This document shows, in pieces, positions 11,401 to 23,969 of a stretch of DNA of 64,000 bases. A program made the translations under genes and the position numbers. The notes below the pieces were generated by a model that worked only from the letters and a program-made list of their open reading frames with translations, ran no database searches and had not been told where the DNA came from. Each line of letters opens with the position of its first letter. Position 1 is the first letter of the stretch. The stretch spans positions 65,487,554-65,551,553 of the forward strand of contig OX485803.1 in NCBI GenBank assembly GCA_950295325.1. Direction: 5' to 3'. This DNA is from Polytrichum commune (Eukaryota; Streptophyta; Polytrichopsida; Polytrichales; Polytrichaceae).

Positions 11401-14070
11401 ATCCCGAGGTTGTGGTTCAGCAACCGTGGTAACATTATTAACTGGACAAGAATTCTGCCAACTTAAGATGGCATTATCAGAATCATCATCTTTCATAGAG
11501 ATAAAATATTCTCCTATCCCTACGGGATTATAGGCTCTCTGGTGTCTACCCACATTATGAATAGACTGAATTGGAGTATCATCTGACTCGGTCTCATATC
11601 CATCAGTTGTGAATTCAGTTCCCTCATCCTGAGCTTCTCCTTGATAACGGGTAGGAAACAAAGGTAAGACCATTTTATCTTTGCCTTTGCCTAATGTTAG
11701 GGTGCCTTTATCCCAATCTTCTTTGGCTTCTGCCACAATTAACCAAGGTCTCCCTAATATTCCAGGTATAGGTTGTATGGCATCAGTGGTTCGGAATACA
11801 ACAAAATCAATTTTGTATTCCCGGCCAGCGATTTGGACTGGTACTTGGGGTAATTGGCCTAAGGGTTTAGTACGAGTATGGTCCGCCATTTTGAGAATGA
11901 TTGAAGTAGGAACCATATTAGTGAGTCCTAATTCTTTCATTGTCTCTATACTCATAAGATTGACACTAGATCCGGTATCGACTTGAAATCCCGCTACCAT
12001 CACTCCATCAATTATGACATCCACTGCAGGTGCACCGGGGTCTTGACTGAGGGTTACGTCGTTAACTTCCACAACTTTGGCCCTCTTGCGGATCATTGCC
12101 GAACCGAGTGTGGTACGACATTGAGGCGCAATTGCCAAAAGTTGTCTCATAGTGATATGAGGGTGGAGGTTATCCAAGTCTTGCATAATATCATATTGTT
12201 GCAACCCCTTAGCTAGTTCCATGGTCCGAGGTTGCTTTGAACTTGACCTAGACTTTAAATTCCTCACATGGGGTATTTGATAGGGCATCGGTTTAGACTT
12301 GACTTCCGTGGGCCTACTTTGTGGGTTAACTGACGTAGGTGTCCTTTCCAAAATGGTGTAGGGTTTTGGAGGAACCGGCGGTGTTGGGAAAGATATAGGC
12401 ACTGGTTGAACCAATTCGATGCTTGGCAAGGTCGTAGGCATAACATCAGACTTTGGAATCGCGTTGGGTTCTATTATCAACTTATTTCTTGGATCATCTC
12501 CTCTTATGTTATCCCGTAATTCCTCGGCACTTGGCTCACTGCTATTTTCATCAATAATGGGATAAGGTTCAGGTGGACCTTTAGACCGTGTTGTTACAAC
12601 ATTGACATTTTGTGCCCTAGATGATGGGGTAGAAAAATGCTGAATGTGATTTACATTTCGAGCACCCTCTTCCTCATCCTCCGGATCTTGGATTCTCACT
12701 CGTTTTCCCTTTTTCCAATCTCTTTCATTAGGAGGGTAATCCTTCTTAGGATGGGGACACTCATCTGTGGGGTGTCCTGCTGTCTTGCAGTTGCCACACA
12801 AAGGAACATAATCCTGTGGTTTCTTAGGGTTTGGACAGTTGTTGGCGTAATGACCGAGTTCCTTACACCTATAACAAACAGGATATTTCCTCGAGTCATC
12901 GGGGTTTGAATCGAACCTCTGATAGTTTTGATTATATTGAGGAGGTCCGTTCCAATTGGAAGAATCATTTCGTTGATTCCAATTGGGACGTCCCTGAAAA
13001 CTCAAGGGTACTGGACGACGGTTAAAATTCCTTTTAGGATTATAACTGGCGTTAGGTCCTGGTCCATTCCGTTCTTGTTGCCAAGGACGAGATTGACTAC
13101 TATCGACCTGATTAACAACCTTCTGTTGTTTAAGGTTCCAACACTCTTGGACTGCATGATTTCCACCACAAAAGATACACTTGGTTCTAAACCCCTTTGG
13201 GGTAGGACACTCATTGGCAAGGTGTCCTTGACCTTTACAATTATGACACCACACGTTATGTCGCTCTTCTGTGGGTTGAGGTCTCTTAGGTCTGTTGTTG
13301 GCTACCTTAACTGACAATTCTGACAACTGTTTCGTCAGATTCCATATGGCATTATCATATTTATCACTCATGGGTTCTTGTTGAGGAGCCTTGTTAATGG
13401 CAGGTTGTGTATACAACTGTGCAGTTGGGTTTCGCACGTATGGTGCGTCAGTAACATAATATTGGTTATTCTCATTGATGGGAAAAGTTCCCGAGTGTGA
13501 GGGAATTGGATTATTGGAATAAGTGTTATCGGTATAAAGGACCAATTCATTCTCCAATCTACATTCCTCCCAAGTTTTTGCTCTGGCATATGCTTGGGCA
13601 TATGTAGCGGTGGCTCCCTCCTTGACATAGGTTCTCAACTCCATGGGATATAAACCACCTATGAATATACTCATAAGGAAATCATCTGGGATTTGGTGAT
13701 TTCCCATACGTTGCAAAATATCTTGCATCCTGCCATAATAGTTATCAACTCTCTCGTTGATGCCCATTCTAACAGTTCGCAATTTCTCTTTTAGACTCGT
13801 GGCAAAGCCTAAGGGTCTAAAGTGAGCCAGGAATGCAGTTTTCAATGCATTCCAGTTAGCAAATGCGGGTTGTCTCTGATACCATGCAAAGGCATCTTCT
13901 TGCAATGACGCAGCAAAAACTTCTTGAAATTTAGCAGCCGGGACATCATTAGCCTGGCATGTAATTTCAAACTTTGCCACATGAGTATCAGGATCTGATC
14001 CTGGTCTCCCGAGGAAATAAGGGATATGTACTATGTTATGAATCCGTGGGGCACCAGGTATATTAGCCAT
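8476..14070 (-). CDS. gag-pol: gag-pol polyprotein with one in-frame stop in integrase
   Basis: One frame of 1864 codon positions from ATG at 14070 to TAA at 8476, broken only by TGA at 9130-9132. The open frame extends upstream to 14496 without an ATG, so ATG 14070, just before the conserved gag start, was chosen. Residues about 10-190: retrotransposon gag. Zinc knuckles start at about 275, 298, 399 and 425 (CX2CX4HX4C; the second is CX2CX3HX4C). Protease has DTGS at 698-701. RT spans about 1010-1200 with FLDDF at 1158-1162. RNase H has FVDAS at 1305. Integrase has the HHCC finger (His 1514, 1521; Cys 1552, 1555) and catalytic Asp 1584 and Asp 1646. The stop is codon 1647. The frame beyond it is intact, with Glu 1682 giving D,D35E spacing, and ends with a GPY-type motif and no chromodomain. 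The stop is explained by one CGA-to-TGA transition. Confidence 0.93.
9130..9132 (-). pseudogene. Premature TGA in integrase
   Basis: The stop falls directly after the second catalytic aspartate. The reading frame continues unchanged for 217 codons on the far side, so this is a point change, not a frameshift. A truncated product would lack the third catalytic residue and the C-terminal integrase domain. A C-to-T change at a CpG, typical of methylated plant DNA, would explain it. This copy is probably non-autonomous unless readthrough occurs. Confidence 0.85.
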
Positions 14071-14510
14071 TATAAATGGAGGTATTGGTGACGGTAAAGG
14101 TAGTGGTATAAAAGGTTGTATTAGTATTGGGGTTGGTAAGGGTGGAGGTGTTGAATAAGAAGGAAGTAAAGGGTGTTGAGGTGTCACTACTTGGGAACTA
14201 TCTGAAGTTGAACCAAAATAAAGTTGTTGAGGTTTAAGAGGTGATAATGTTTCCTCTTGACTTTTATTTTCTATAGGGTTTGGACTCGCTACCTTTGGTT
14301 CAGTGTCAAACTGTTCTTTTTGCAACTTAATGACAGACCTCAACCAACTCTTTCTTCTTTCAGCTTTCTTCTTCTGATAATCCCTAGCACGTGCACGATC
14401 CTCTCTAGCCTTGTCATTGGCTGCTTTTCTTACTGAGGCTGTTTGTGCGTGTGATCTTTCATGTGCAGTTTCCAGTATGGAAGTTGCATGTGATCATACG
14501 TAACTAGACC

Positions 14511-15056
14511 CTACGTCCTATTTTGCCTATTGTACCCAATCCGCCTTCTTCCATTCAAGAACAATTTTGCAAAATTTACAAAGTTTTTGCCTTGAAGTGA
14601 GGAATCGGAGAAATCGGGTATGTTGACACTTGAACAAGGATCGAAAGGTCCGTAATAAAAGCGAGCTTCATTGCTAGTGAAAAGCCCTCCGTTCCAACAA
14701 CCGTAACCAAACTTGTTGATTGGAAAGTTGTCGGCCTTATATTGGCTGTAAATAAGAAACAAAAATCTCAGGTCAACTCTCAACCTAGGATATCCTTTGT
14801 TAATAATGATTTCATTAAAACCCTCACCCTTATTCCAGATCTTATTCAATATCTTTTCTTGAAGGTGAAGGGGTAAGTTACGAAAGTTGGCTAAAAATCC
14901 CTTTGGGTAAATGGGGTGGTTTGGTCCTATGTGGATTCCAACTCCCCAGAATGATGCTTTATAAAAACGATATAAAGCCGTAAACAAATGGGGTCCTTGG
15001 TATAACTCACTCTCAAGGGTGCTCACCTCTTGTGAGTTAAGCTCCCATGGCCACAT
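14511..15056 (-). CDS. Small ORF upstream of gag, unknown function
   Basis: 181 residues from ATG 15056 to TAG 14511, in the leader between the primer binding site and gag and in a different frame from gag. It is rich in aromatic residues (Trp, Tyr, Phe, many Gly/Asn) and looks globular; no family was recognised. The frame is open upstream to TGA 15090-15092, just after the stop of the preceding ORF. The two could be parts of one former protein, although no single frameshift joins them cleanly because the stops do not overlap. Extra ORFs 5' of gag are known in Ogre/Tat elements. Confidence 0.5.
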   Translation of the reverse strand: MWPWELNSQEVSTLESELYQGPHLFTALYRFYKASFWGVGIHIGPNHPIYPKGFLANFRNLPLHLQEKILNKIWNKGEGFNEIIINKGYPRLRVDLRFLFLIYSQYKADNFPINKFGYGCWNGGLFTSNEARFYYGPFDPCSSVNIPDFSDSSLQGKNFVNFAKLFLNGRRRIGYNRQNRT

Positions 15057-15093
15057 TTTGGTAATGGACACATTAGTGTCAAAGATAATTCAC

Positions 15094-15477
15094 TCATAAG
15101 AAGTCAGCTTGTAACCCAATTGTACGGGTTAACACTTTTGACTTCCACCTTTCTACACTTTTAGTTTTAGACTTCAACTTTTTCACTTCACAATCCCTCG
15201 AGTAGTGTCCTAGACCTTTACAATTCCGACACACTATTTGGGGACGGGACTCTGTTTGACAAGCACTCTCAATTTGTTTCTTTTCAAATAACGAGTCATG
15301 TGTTGTTTCAAGATGACACTTACAGACTCGCTTGACAATTCTCTCAACGGCTTCCTCGAAGCCGACAAGATTTAACTCTCCCAAGGTACTCTCAGAAAGT
15401 CCAAAGGGTGTATATTTTAAAGGGTAATTTAATGAATTTCGATGACCTCTAGATTTCCATATCTTAGGTTCATCCAT
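15094..15477 (-). CDS. Leader ORF with a zinc knuckle
   Basis: 127 residues from ATG 15477 to TGA 15094. It has one CX2CX4HX4C knuckle (CRNCKGLGHYSRDC, residues 83-96) of the kind found in retroviral nucleocapsids, in addition to the four in gag. The N-terminal 80 residues are not recognised; the C-terminus is Lys-rich. It shares the gag reading frame, but a stop intervenes and several hundred bases separate them. It could be an RNA-binding accessory protein (compare ORF1 upstream of gag in Ogre elements) or a duplicated gag fragment. Confidence 0.55.
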   Translation of the reverse strand: MDEPKIWKSRGHRNSLNYPLKYTPFGLSESTLGELNLVGFEEAVERIVKRVCKCHLETTHDSLFEKKQIESACQTESRPQIVCRNCKGLGHYSRDCEVKKLKSKTKSVERWKSKVLTRTIGLQADFL

Positions 15478-15698
15478 AAAATAGACATTTGCTTAACTCC
15501 AGGCATTTGGGGTTTGAGATAATTGTGAATATCAATTATTACTTTAGGATCGTGGTAAAGTTTCAGAAATAGTTGACAACGTATTTCTTCACTTTTCTAG
15601 ATTTCCCAAAGTCTTAATTAAGATTCCTTATCCAAAATTCAAGCCTATTAGTATTTCCTAACCGACTTATCTACCTAGACTTAAATCGACCGAAGCCT
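15478..15698 (-). other. Retrotransposon leader
   Basis: About 220 bases between the primer binding site and the first ORF. No coding or RNA motif was recognised. The packaging signal would be expected near here. Confidence 0.4.
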
Positions 15699-15716
15699 TC
15701 CCCGGCAGCGGCGCCA
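15699..15716 (-). other. Primer binding site, tRNA-Asp type
   Basis: Minus-strand TGGCGCCGCTGCCGGGGA lies three bases inside the 5' LTR end (CTAACTACA). It matches the plant tRNA-Asp-type primer site TGGCGCCGTTGCCGGGGA used by Athila-like elements, with one mismatch. This fixes the direction of the element. Confidence 0.85.
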
Positions 15717-15719
15717 AAA

Positions 15720-18093
15720 TGTAGTTAGCTTTTTGGTTACAAACAAACCCAGGGAAACAATCAGGGAAGACTTAAAAGGTGATCCTTATATCATCTAGGT
15801 GTCTTAGACAAGGTTTGTTAGGTAAAACACAAGGTTATAACACTGCATTTCCATTTAGGTGTATCAATTAGTCTACGGGCAGGGGTAAAAACACCTAAAA
15901 GATCACTCCATAGCAGTGCATGCAAAGGTGACAATCTCTCTTCTCACTCTAAATTCCCAGTCAATGGTCTGGCAGTGAGTTCATTTTAATTGGACCAAGT
16001 GCGGTGCAAAAGCATAGGGCTCGCCATCGACCATAGTCATTTGTAAAAGTAACCCATTTTAGTCTTGCTTATCAAAGTCGAGGGCCCTTTGATATCGTCC
16101 ATAAACTGTCATTTAATTAATTCTTTTAATTGAACTTGAAACAGGCGGTGCAGTCTCCCTTGCAGGGTTATCAAAGTTCCTTAATTAATCTTTTCATCTT
16201 AAGTTGTACAGTCCGACCATAGTCTTTACCTGGTCTTGGCCAAGGCAATCGTAACTTCTTTTCTCATGACTATAGGTCAAAGACACTTATGCGCGTTACC
16301 ATATTCTCACACCACTCGTAAACTCATTTCATTGATTTAAAGTTCCAATTACATCTATTCAATCCTCAAGACAATCGGTTTAATTCCTTATGACAAACCG
16401 AAGCGAACAATCCAATGATTAAAGGAAACGAAAGTTCAACTTAATCTTAGTTCCTTTTAACTTTTATTAAAGAATTCAACCTTACCAGTATAGTAAGCGG
16501 CACGTCCTTCCGTCTTCTTCACTGTCGGTTGACCTTCCGTAGACAATGGACTCTTCGAGTTGTCCTTTCGACTTCCACCATAGACTTGAACAGTTTCTTC
16601 ATTTGCACTGAGAAGACCATAGCCTTATTCTTTATTCGGTTTAATTCGACCCGGTAATACAATGCTACGATTCCATAATCATGTCCGTATTACAAGGATA
16701 CCACTTGCTGTGCACAAATTGGTTTAAAGAATAAAACTACGTCGATGACAATGGATATGGTGTGCAGTCAATATTAGAGGCAATGTAGATATAGATAAAT
16801 GCAGGGAGAAAAAGCCTAGGGTCTCTTAATCATTTCGTGTACTCAAGCAAAGGAATGATAGACTAAGATATTTCTGTATTTCCAGTCATATGTATTCCAC
16901 GAATCGCTCCAAGATTAATCACAACTCTCAACTGGAGAGACACTTTCCTTATATTACTCAACGACCATAGTCTCATGATCGACTGTATCACAGTGATGGT
17001 AAGAAATTAATTCGTATCATAACATATTATGACCTCAGTTCGCATTCGCAGACCTTTGACTTTACTGCTTCATCAGTACCTAAAGTTAATTCCTGTAATG
17101 CTTGCTCTCCCAAACTAGAATCCTATAAACAATGATCATCAACAGTCTGTAGCGAGTTACAAATTATTCAACTAACCTACAAGACTACAAGAAAATCACC
17201 CATCCTTCAGATTGAACTTAGGCATTTTCTCTCAATTCACTACCTGAAGGCTGGAGAATTGCGACAGGTAATTAAGGGGAACTGCAAACACTAGGATCTC
17301 AACCAATTATACTTGCAGACCATAGTCAACTGTAAACACAATCACTCTCAAGGATCTATCGTCACGATTTAATAATACGACTTAATTCCCTGCTCTTTAT
17401 ATAAATAGACAATTCGTTCAGGTAATCAACCCCTGCAAAATTACCACACTCAGATCCCAAATTGAGACGATAGACTCGTCAGTACAGGTAATGGCCATCT
17501 CGAGAAATTGTCTTGCCATGAAAATATACAACCACATATACATAATAGGAAAGCTGACACAATTATCAAATAACTTCAGTTTACCGCTTAGCATTAAAAC
17601 TCGAGATTCACAACAGATTAAGTCCCAAGCAAACTGATACTCACGCTTGACTCCGAAGTTAGACAATTGCCTACGACCCCAGTAAAAAATCTTCTGGGAG
17701 CCACTGTACATATAACAACAACAACAACAACAACAACAACAACGCATGCGCATCCCACGCATGTGATTGCAAAATAAGATTTAAAAATCAGATTCACCAA
17801 AAGATCCACACACAAGACAGAAAGTTCAATAATAATCCCTTACAAGCTCTCGGCCTCTCGCCTACAAGACACACACCTAATGAATGGCCTCCTCCTCTTT
17901 CTCAACCTACAAAAAGTAGTTATAACCATCTTTGTCTCTTCAAACCGGGCCATAACCTTCCCATGGCCTAGTTTCACATATCACAAGACATTAGCTATTT
18001 CACACCACAAGGTTTCATATTTTCGAGTTCAAGAAGTGACTATTCACACTTAAACTTCATTAATGCTACCAAAAATCAAAAAATTGTACCACA
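15720..18093 (-). repeat. 5' LTR (right copy, complete, 2374 bases)
   Basis: On the minus strand it begins TGTGGTAC and ends CTAACTACA, giving TG..CA ends. The outer end at 18093 is set where it leaves the left copy and satellite begins. It contains an AAC microsatellite near 17716-17743, two units longer than in the left LTR, and four exact copies of GACCATAGTC. If transcription starts about 30 bases below the TATA-like box, U3 is about 730 bases and R+U5 about 1640. Confidence 0.95.
17396..17403 (-). promoter_or_regulatory. TATA-like box of the 5' LTR
   Basis: TATATAAA on the minus strand within CTATTTATATAAAG. It is the best TATA match in the LTR and correctly placed to start an element transcript near 17365. 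Inferred from sequence only. Confidence 0.5.
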
Positions 18094-18098
18094 TCTGC
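18094..18098. other. Presumed target-site duplication, right copy
   Basis: TCTGC directly follows the LTR. Gypsy elements duplicate five bases; the partner would lie left of the window. These bases belong to a satellite monomer (TCTGGCC in most copies), showing that insertion was into the array. Confidence 0.55.
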
Positions 18099-20636
18099 CC
18101 TAACCTCAAAAGATCAGATTTGAAGTCTAAGCCAACAAATTCACAATCACAAGCCAAATGCTACTCAAGGCCATTGAACCTCACAAGTTGATAATGTGGC
18201 CTAACCTCAAAAGATCAGAGTTGAAGTCTAAGCCAACAAATTCACAATCACAAGCCAAATGCTACCTCAGGCCATTGAACCTCACAAGTTGATAATCTGG
18301 CCTAACCTCAAAAGATCAGAGTTGAAGTCCAAGCCAACAAATTCACAATCACAAGCCAAATGCTACTGAAGGCCATTGAACCTCACAAGTTGATAATCTG
18401 GCCTAACCTCAAAAGATTATATTTGAAGTCTAAGTCAACAAATTCACAATCACAAGCCAAATGCTACTCAAGGCCATTGAACCTCACAAGTTGATAATGT
18501 GGCCTAACCTCAAAAGATCATATTTGAAGTCTAAGCCAACAAATTCATAATCACAAGCCAAATGCTACTCAAGGCCATTGAACCTCACAAGTTGATAATG
18601 TGGCCTAACCTCAAAAGATCAGATTTGAAGTCTAAGCCAACAAATTCACAATCACAAGCCAAATGCTACTTAAGGCCATTGAACCTCACAAGTTGATAAT
18701 CTGGCCTAACCTCAAAAGATCAGAGTTGAAGTCCAAGCCAGCAAATTCACAATCACAAGCCAAATGCTACTCAAGGCCATTGAACCTCACAAGTTGATAA
18801 TCTGGCCTAACCTCAAAAGATCAGAGTTCAAGTCTAAGCCAGCAAATTCACAATCACAAGCCAAATGCTACTCAAGGCCATTGAACCTCACAAGTTGATA
18901 ATCTGGCCTAACCTCAAAAGATCAGATTTGAAGTGTAAGCCAACAAATTCACAATCACAAGCCAAATGCTACTCAAGGCCATTGAACCTCACAAGTTGAT
19001 AATGTGGCCTAACCTCAAAAGATCAGAGTTGAAGTCTAAGCCAACAAATTCACAATCACAAGCCAAATGCTACTGAAGGCCATTGAACCTCACAAGTTGA
19101 TAATCTGGCCTAACCTCAAAAGATCATATTTGAAGTCTAAGCCAGCAAATTCACAATCACAAGCCAAATGCTACTCAAGGCCATTGAACCTCACAAGTTG
19201 ATAATCTGGCCTAACCTCAAAAGATCAGATTTGAAGTGTAAGCCAACAAATTCACAATCACAAGCCAAATGCTACTCAAGGCCATTGAACCTCACAAGTT
19301 GATAATGTGGCCTAACCTCAAAAGATCAGAGTTGAAGTCTAAGCCAACAAATTCACAATCACAAGCCAAATGCTACTGAAGGCCATTGAACCTCACAAGT
19401 TGATAATCTGGCCTAACCTCAAAAGATCATATTTGAAGTCTAAGCCAACAAATTCACAATCACAAGCCAAATGCTACTCAAGGCCATTGAACCTCACAAG
19501 TTGATAATGTGGCCTAACCTCAAAAGATCATATTTGAAGTCTAAGCCAACAAATTCACAATCACAAGCCAAATGCTACTGAAGGCCATTGAACCTCACAA
19601 GTTGATAATCTGGCCTAACCTCAAAAGATCATATTTGAAGTCTAAGCCAACAAATTCACAATCACAAGCCAAATGCTACTTAAGGCCATTGAACCTCACA
19701 AGTTGATAATCTGGCCTAACCTCAAAAGATCAGAGTTGAAGTCCAAGCCAGCAAATTCACAATCACAAGCCAAATGCTACTCAAGGCCATTGAACCTCAC
19801 AAGTTGATAATCTGGCCTAACCTCAAAAGATCAGAGTTCAAGTCTAAGCCAGCAAATTCACAATCACAAGCCAAATGCTACTCAAGGCCATTGAACCTCA
19901 CAAGTTGATAATCTGGCCTAACCTCAAAAGATCAGATTTGAAGTGTAAGCCAACAAATTCACAATCACAAGCCAAATGCTACTCAAGGCCATTGAACCTC
20001 ACAAGTTGATAATGTGGCCTAACCTCAAAAGATCAGAGTTGAAGTCTAAGCCAACAAATTCACAATCACAAGCCAAATGCTACTCAAGGCCATTGAACCT
20101 CACAAGTTGATAATCTGGCCTAACCTCAAAAGATCATATTTGAAGTCTAAGCCAACAAATTCACAATCACAAGCCAAATGCTACTCAAGGCCATTGAACC
20201 TCACAAGTTGATAATGTGGCGTAACCTCAAAAGATCATATGTGAAGTCTAAGCCAACAAATTCACAATCACAAGCCAAATGCTACTCAAGGCCATTGAAC
20301 CTCACAAGTTGATAATGTGGCCTAACCTCAAAAGATCAGAGTTGAAGTCTAAGCCAACAAATTCACAATCACAAGCCAAATGCTACTTCAGGCCATTGAA
20401 CCTCACAAGTTGATAATCTGGCCTAACCTCAAAAGATCAGAGTTGAAGTCCAAGCCAACAAATTCACAATCACAAGCCAAATGCTACTTCAGGCCATTGA
20501 ACCTCACAAGTTGATAATCTGGCCTAACCTCAAAAGATCAGAGTTCAAGTCCAAGCCAACAAATTCACAATCACAAGCCAAATGCTACTGAAGGCCATTG
20601 AACCTCACAAGTTGATAATCTGGCCTAACCTCAAAA

Positions 20637-23600
20637 GATTATATTTGAAGTCTAAGTCAACAAATTCACAATCACAAGCCAAATGCTACTCAAGGCCATT
20701 GAACCTCACAAGTTGATAATGTGGCCTAACCTCAAAAGATCATATTTGAAGTCTAAGCCAACAAATTCACAATCACAAGCCAAATGCTACTTAAGGCCAT
20801 TGAACCTCACAAGTTGATAATGTGGCCTAACCTCAAAAGATCAGAGATGAAGTCCAAGCCAGCAAATTCACAATCACAAGCCAAATGCTACTCAAGGCCA
20901 TTGAACCTCACAAGTTGATAATCTGGCCTAACCTCAAAAGATCAGAGTTCAAGTCTAAGCCAGCAAATTCACAATCACAAGCCAAATGCTACTCAAGGCC
21001 ACTGAACCTCACAAGTTGATAATGTGGCGTAACCTCAAAAGATCATATGTGAAGTCTAAGCCAACAAATTCACAATCACAAGCCAAATGCTACTCAAGGC
21101 CATTGAACCTCACAAGTTGATAATCTGGCCTAACCTCAAAAGATCAGAGTTGAAGTCCAAGCCAGCAAATTCACAATCACAAGCCAAATGCTACTCAAGG
21201 CCATTGAACCTCACAAGTTGATAATCTGGCCTAACCTCAAAAGATCAGAGTTCAAGTCTAAGCCAGCAAATTCACAATCACAAGCCAAATGCTACTCAAG
21301 GCCATTGAACCTCACAAGTTGATAATCTGGCCTAACCTCAAAAGATCAGATTTGAAGTGTAAGCCAACAAATTCACAATCACAAGCCAAATGCTACTCAA
21401 GGCCATTGAACCTCACAAGTTGATAATGTGGCCTAACCTCAAAAGATCAGAGTTGAAGTCTAAGCCAACAAATTCACAATCACAAGCCAAATGCTACTTC
21501 AGGCCATTGAACCTCACAAGTTGATAATCTGGCCTAACCTCAAAAGATCAGAGTTGAAGTCCAAGCCAACAAATTCACAATCACAAGCCAAATGCTACTT
21601 CAGGCCATTGAACCTCACAAGTTGATAATCTGGCCTAACCTCAAAAGATCAGAGTTCAAGTCCAAGCCAACAAATTCACAATCACAAGCCAAATGCTACT
21701 GAAGGCCATTGAACCTCACAAGTTGATAATCTGGCCTAACCTCAAAAGATTATATTTGAAGTCTAAGTCAACAAATTCACAATCACAAGCCAAATGCTAC
21801 TCAAGGCCATTGAACCTCACAAGTTGATAATGTGGCCTAACCTCAAAAGATCATATTTGAAGTCTAAGCCAACAAATTCACAATCACAAGCCAAATGCTA
21901 CTCAAGGCCACTGAACCTCACAAGTTGATAATGTGGCCTAACCTCAAAAGATCATATTTGAAGTCTAAGCCAACAAATTCACAATCACAAGCCAAATGCT
22001 ACTTAAGGCCATTGAACCTCACAAGTTGATAATCTGGCCTAACCTCAAAAGATCAGAGATGAAGTCCAAGCCAGCAAATTCACAATCACAAGCCAAATGC
22101 TACTCAAGGCCATTGAACCTCACAAGTTGATAATCTGGCCTAACCTCAAAAGATCAGAGTTCAAGTCTAAGCCAGCAAATTCACAATCACAAGCCAAATG
22201 CTACTCAAGGCCATTGAACCTCACAAGTTGATAATCTGGCCTAACCTCAAAAGATCAGATTTGAAGTGTAAGCCAACAAATTCACAATCACAAGCCAAAT
22301 GCTACTCAAGGCCATTGAACCTCACAAGTTGATAATGTGGCCTAACCTCAAAAGATCAGAGTTGAAGTCTAAGCCAACAAATTCACAATCACAAGCCAAA
22401 TGCTACTGAAGGCCATTGAACCTCACAAGTTGATAATCTGGCCTAACCTCAAAAGATCATATTTGAAGTCTAAGCCAACAAATTCACAATCACAAGCCAA
22501 ATGCTACTCAAGGCCATTGAACCTCACAAGTTGATAATGTGGCCTAACCTCAAAAGATCATATTTGAAGTCTAAGCCAACAAATTCACAATCACAAGCCA
22601 AATGCTACTCAAGGCCATTGAACCTCACAAGTTGATAATGTGGCCTAACCTCAAAAGATCAGAGTTGAAGTCTAAGCCAACAAATTCACAATCACAAGCC
22701 AAATGCTACTTCAGGCCATTGAACCTCACAAGTTGATAATCTGGCCTAACCTCAAAAGATCAGAGTTGAAGTCCAAGCCAACAAATTCACAATCACAAGC
22801 CAAATGCTACTGAAGGCCATTGAACCTCACAAGTTGATAATCTGGCCTAACCTCAAAAGATTATATTTGAAGTCTAAGTCAACAAATTCACAATCACAAG
22901 CCAAATGCTACTCAAGGCCATTGAACCTCACAAGTTGATAATGTGGCCTAACCTCAAAAGATCATATTTGAAGTCTAAGCCAACAAATTCACAATCACAA
23001 GCCAAATGCTACTCAAGGCCACTGAACCTCACAAGTTGATAATGTGGCCTAACCTCAAAAGATCATATTTGAAGTCTAAGCCAACAAATTCACAATCACA
23101 AGCCAAATGCTACTTAAGGCCATTGAACCTCACAAGTTGATAATCTGGCCTAACCTCAAAAGATCAGAGATGAAGTCCAAGCCAGCAAATTCACAATCAC
23201 AAGCCAAATGCTACTCAAGGCCATTGAACCTCACAAGTTGATAATCTGGCCTAACCTCAAAAGATCATATTTGAAGTCTAAGCCAACAAATTCACAATCA
23301 CAAGCCAAATGCTACTCAAGGCCACTGAACCTCACAAGTTGATAATCTGGCCTAACCTCAAAAGATCAGATTTGAAGTCTAAGCCAACAAATTCACAATC
23401 ACAAGCCAAATGCTACTTAAGGCCATTGAACCTCACAAGTTGATAATCTGGCCTAACCTCAAAAGATCAGAGTTGAAGACCAAGCCAGCAAATTCACAAT
23501 CACAAGCCAAATGCTACTCAAGGCCATTGAACCTCACAAGTTGATAATCTGGCCTAACCTCAAAAGATCAGAGTTGGAGTCCAAGCCAACAAATTCACAA

Positions 23601-23969
23601 TCACAAGCCAAATGCTACTCAAGGCCATTGAACCTCACAAGTTGATAATGTGGCCTAACCTCAAAAGATCAGAGTTGAAGTCTAAGCCAACAAATTCACA
23701 ATCACAAGCCAAATGCTACTCAAGGCCATTGAACCTCACAAGTTGATAATCTGGCCTAACCTCAAAAGATCAGAGTTGAAGTCCAAGCCAGCAAATTCAC
23801 AATCACAAGCCAAATGCTACTCAAGGCTATTGAACGTCAGAAGTTGATAATGTGGCCTAACCTCAAAATATCAGAGTTGAAGTCTAAGCCAACAAATTCA
23901 CAATCACAAGCCAAATGCTACTGAAGGCCATTGAACCTCACAAGTTGATAATCTGGCCTAACCTCAAAA
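20637..23969 (+). repeat. Higher-order repeat, 11 monomers (1111 bases)
   Basis: The marker variant GATTATATTTGAAG occurs at 20637, 21748 and 22859, exactly 1111 bases (11 monomers) apart, and at 18415 (2222 bases earlier). A second marker, AGAGATGAAG, lies at 20843, 22055 and 23166, with spacings of 1212 and 1111, so one unit has gained a monomer. Confidence 0.85.

Larger units (their letters stand above)
1..18093 (-). mobile_element. Ty3/gypsy LTR retrotransposon, non-chromovirus (Athila/Tat-like)
   Basis: A near-complete element read on the minus strand. Order in reading direction: 5' LTR (15720-18093), primer binding site, two small ORFs, gag-pol, a long spacer, an extra ORF, polypurine tract, 3' LTR (1-2276, cut by the window edge). 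The domain order gag-PR-RT-RH-INT is that of Ty3/gypsy. A GPY-type motif ends integrase and no chromodomain follows, which excludes chromoviruses. The FLDDF-type RT box, long LTRs and additional ORFs on both sides of gag-pol fit the OTA group (Athila, Tat and relatives). Over about 2.28 kb the LTRs differ by one substitution (near 1899/17710), one single-base indel (near 430) and two units of an AAC microsatellite, so insertion is recent. Lineage assignment below OTA is not certain. Confidence 0.93.
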
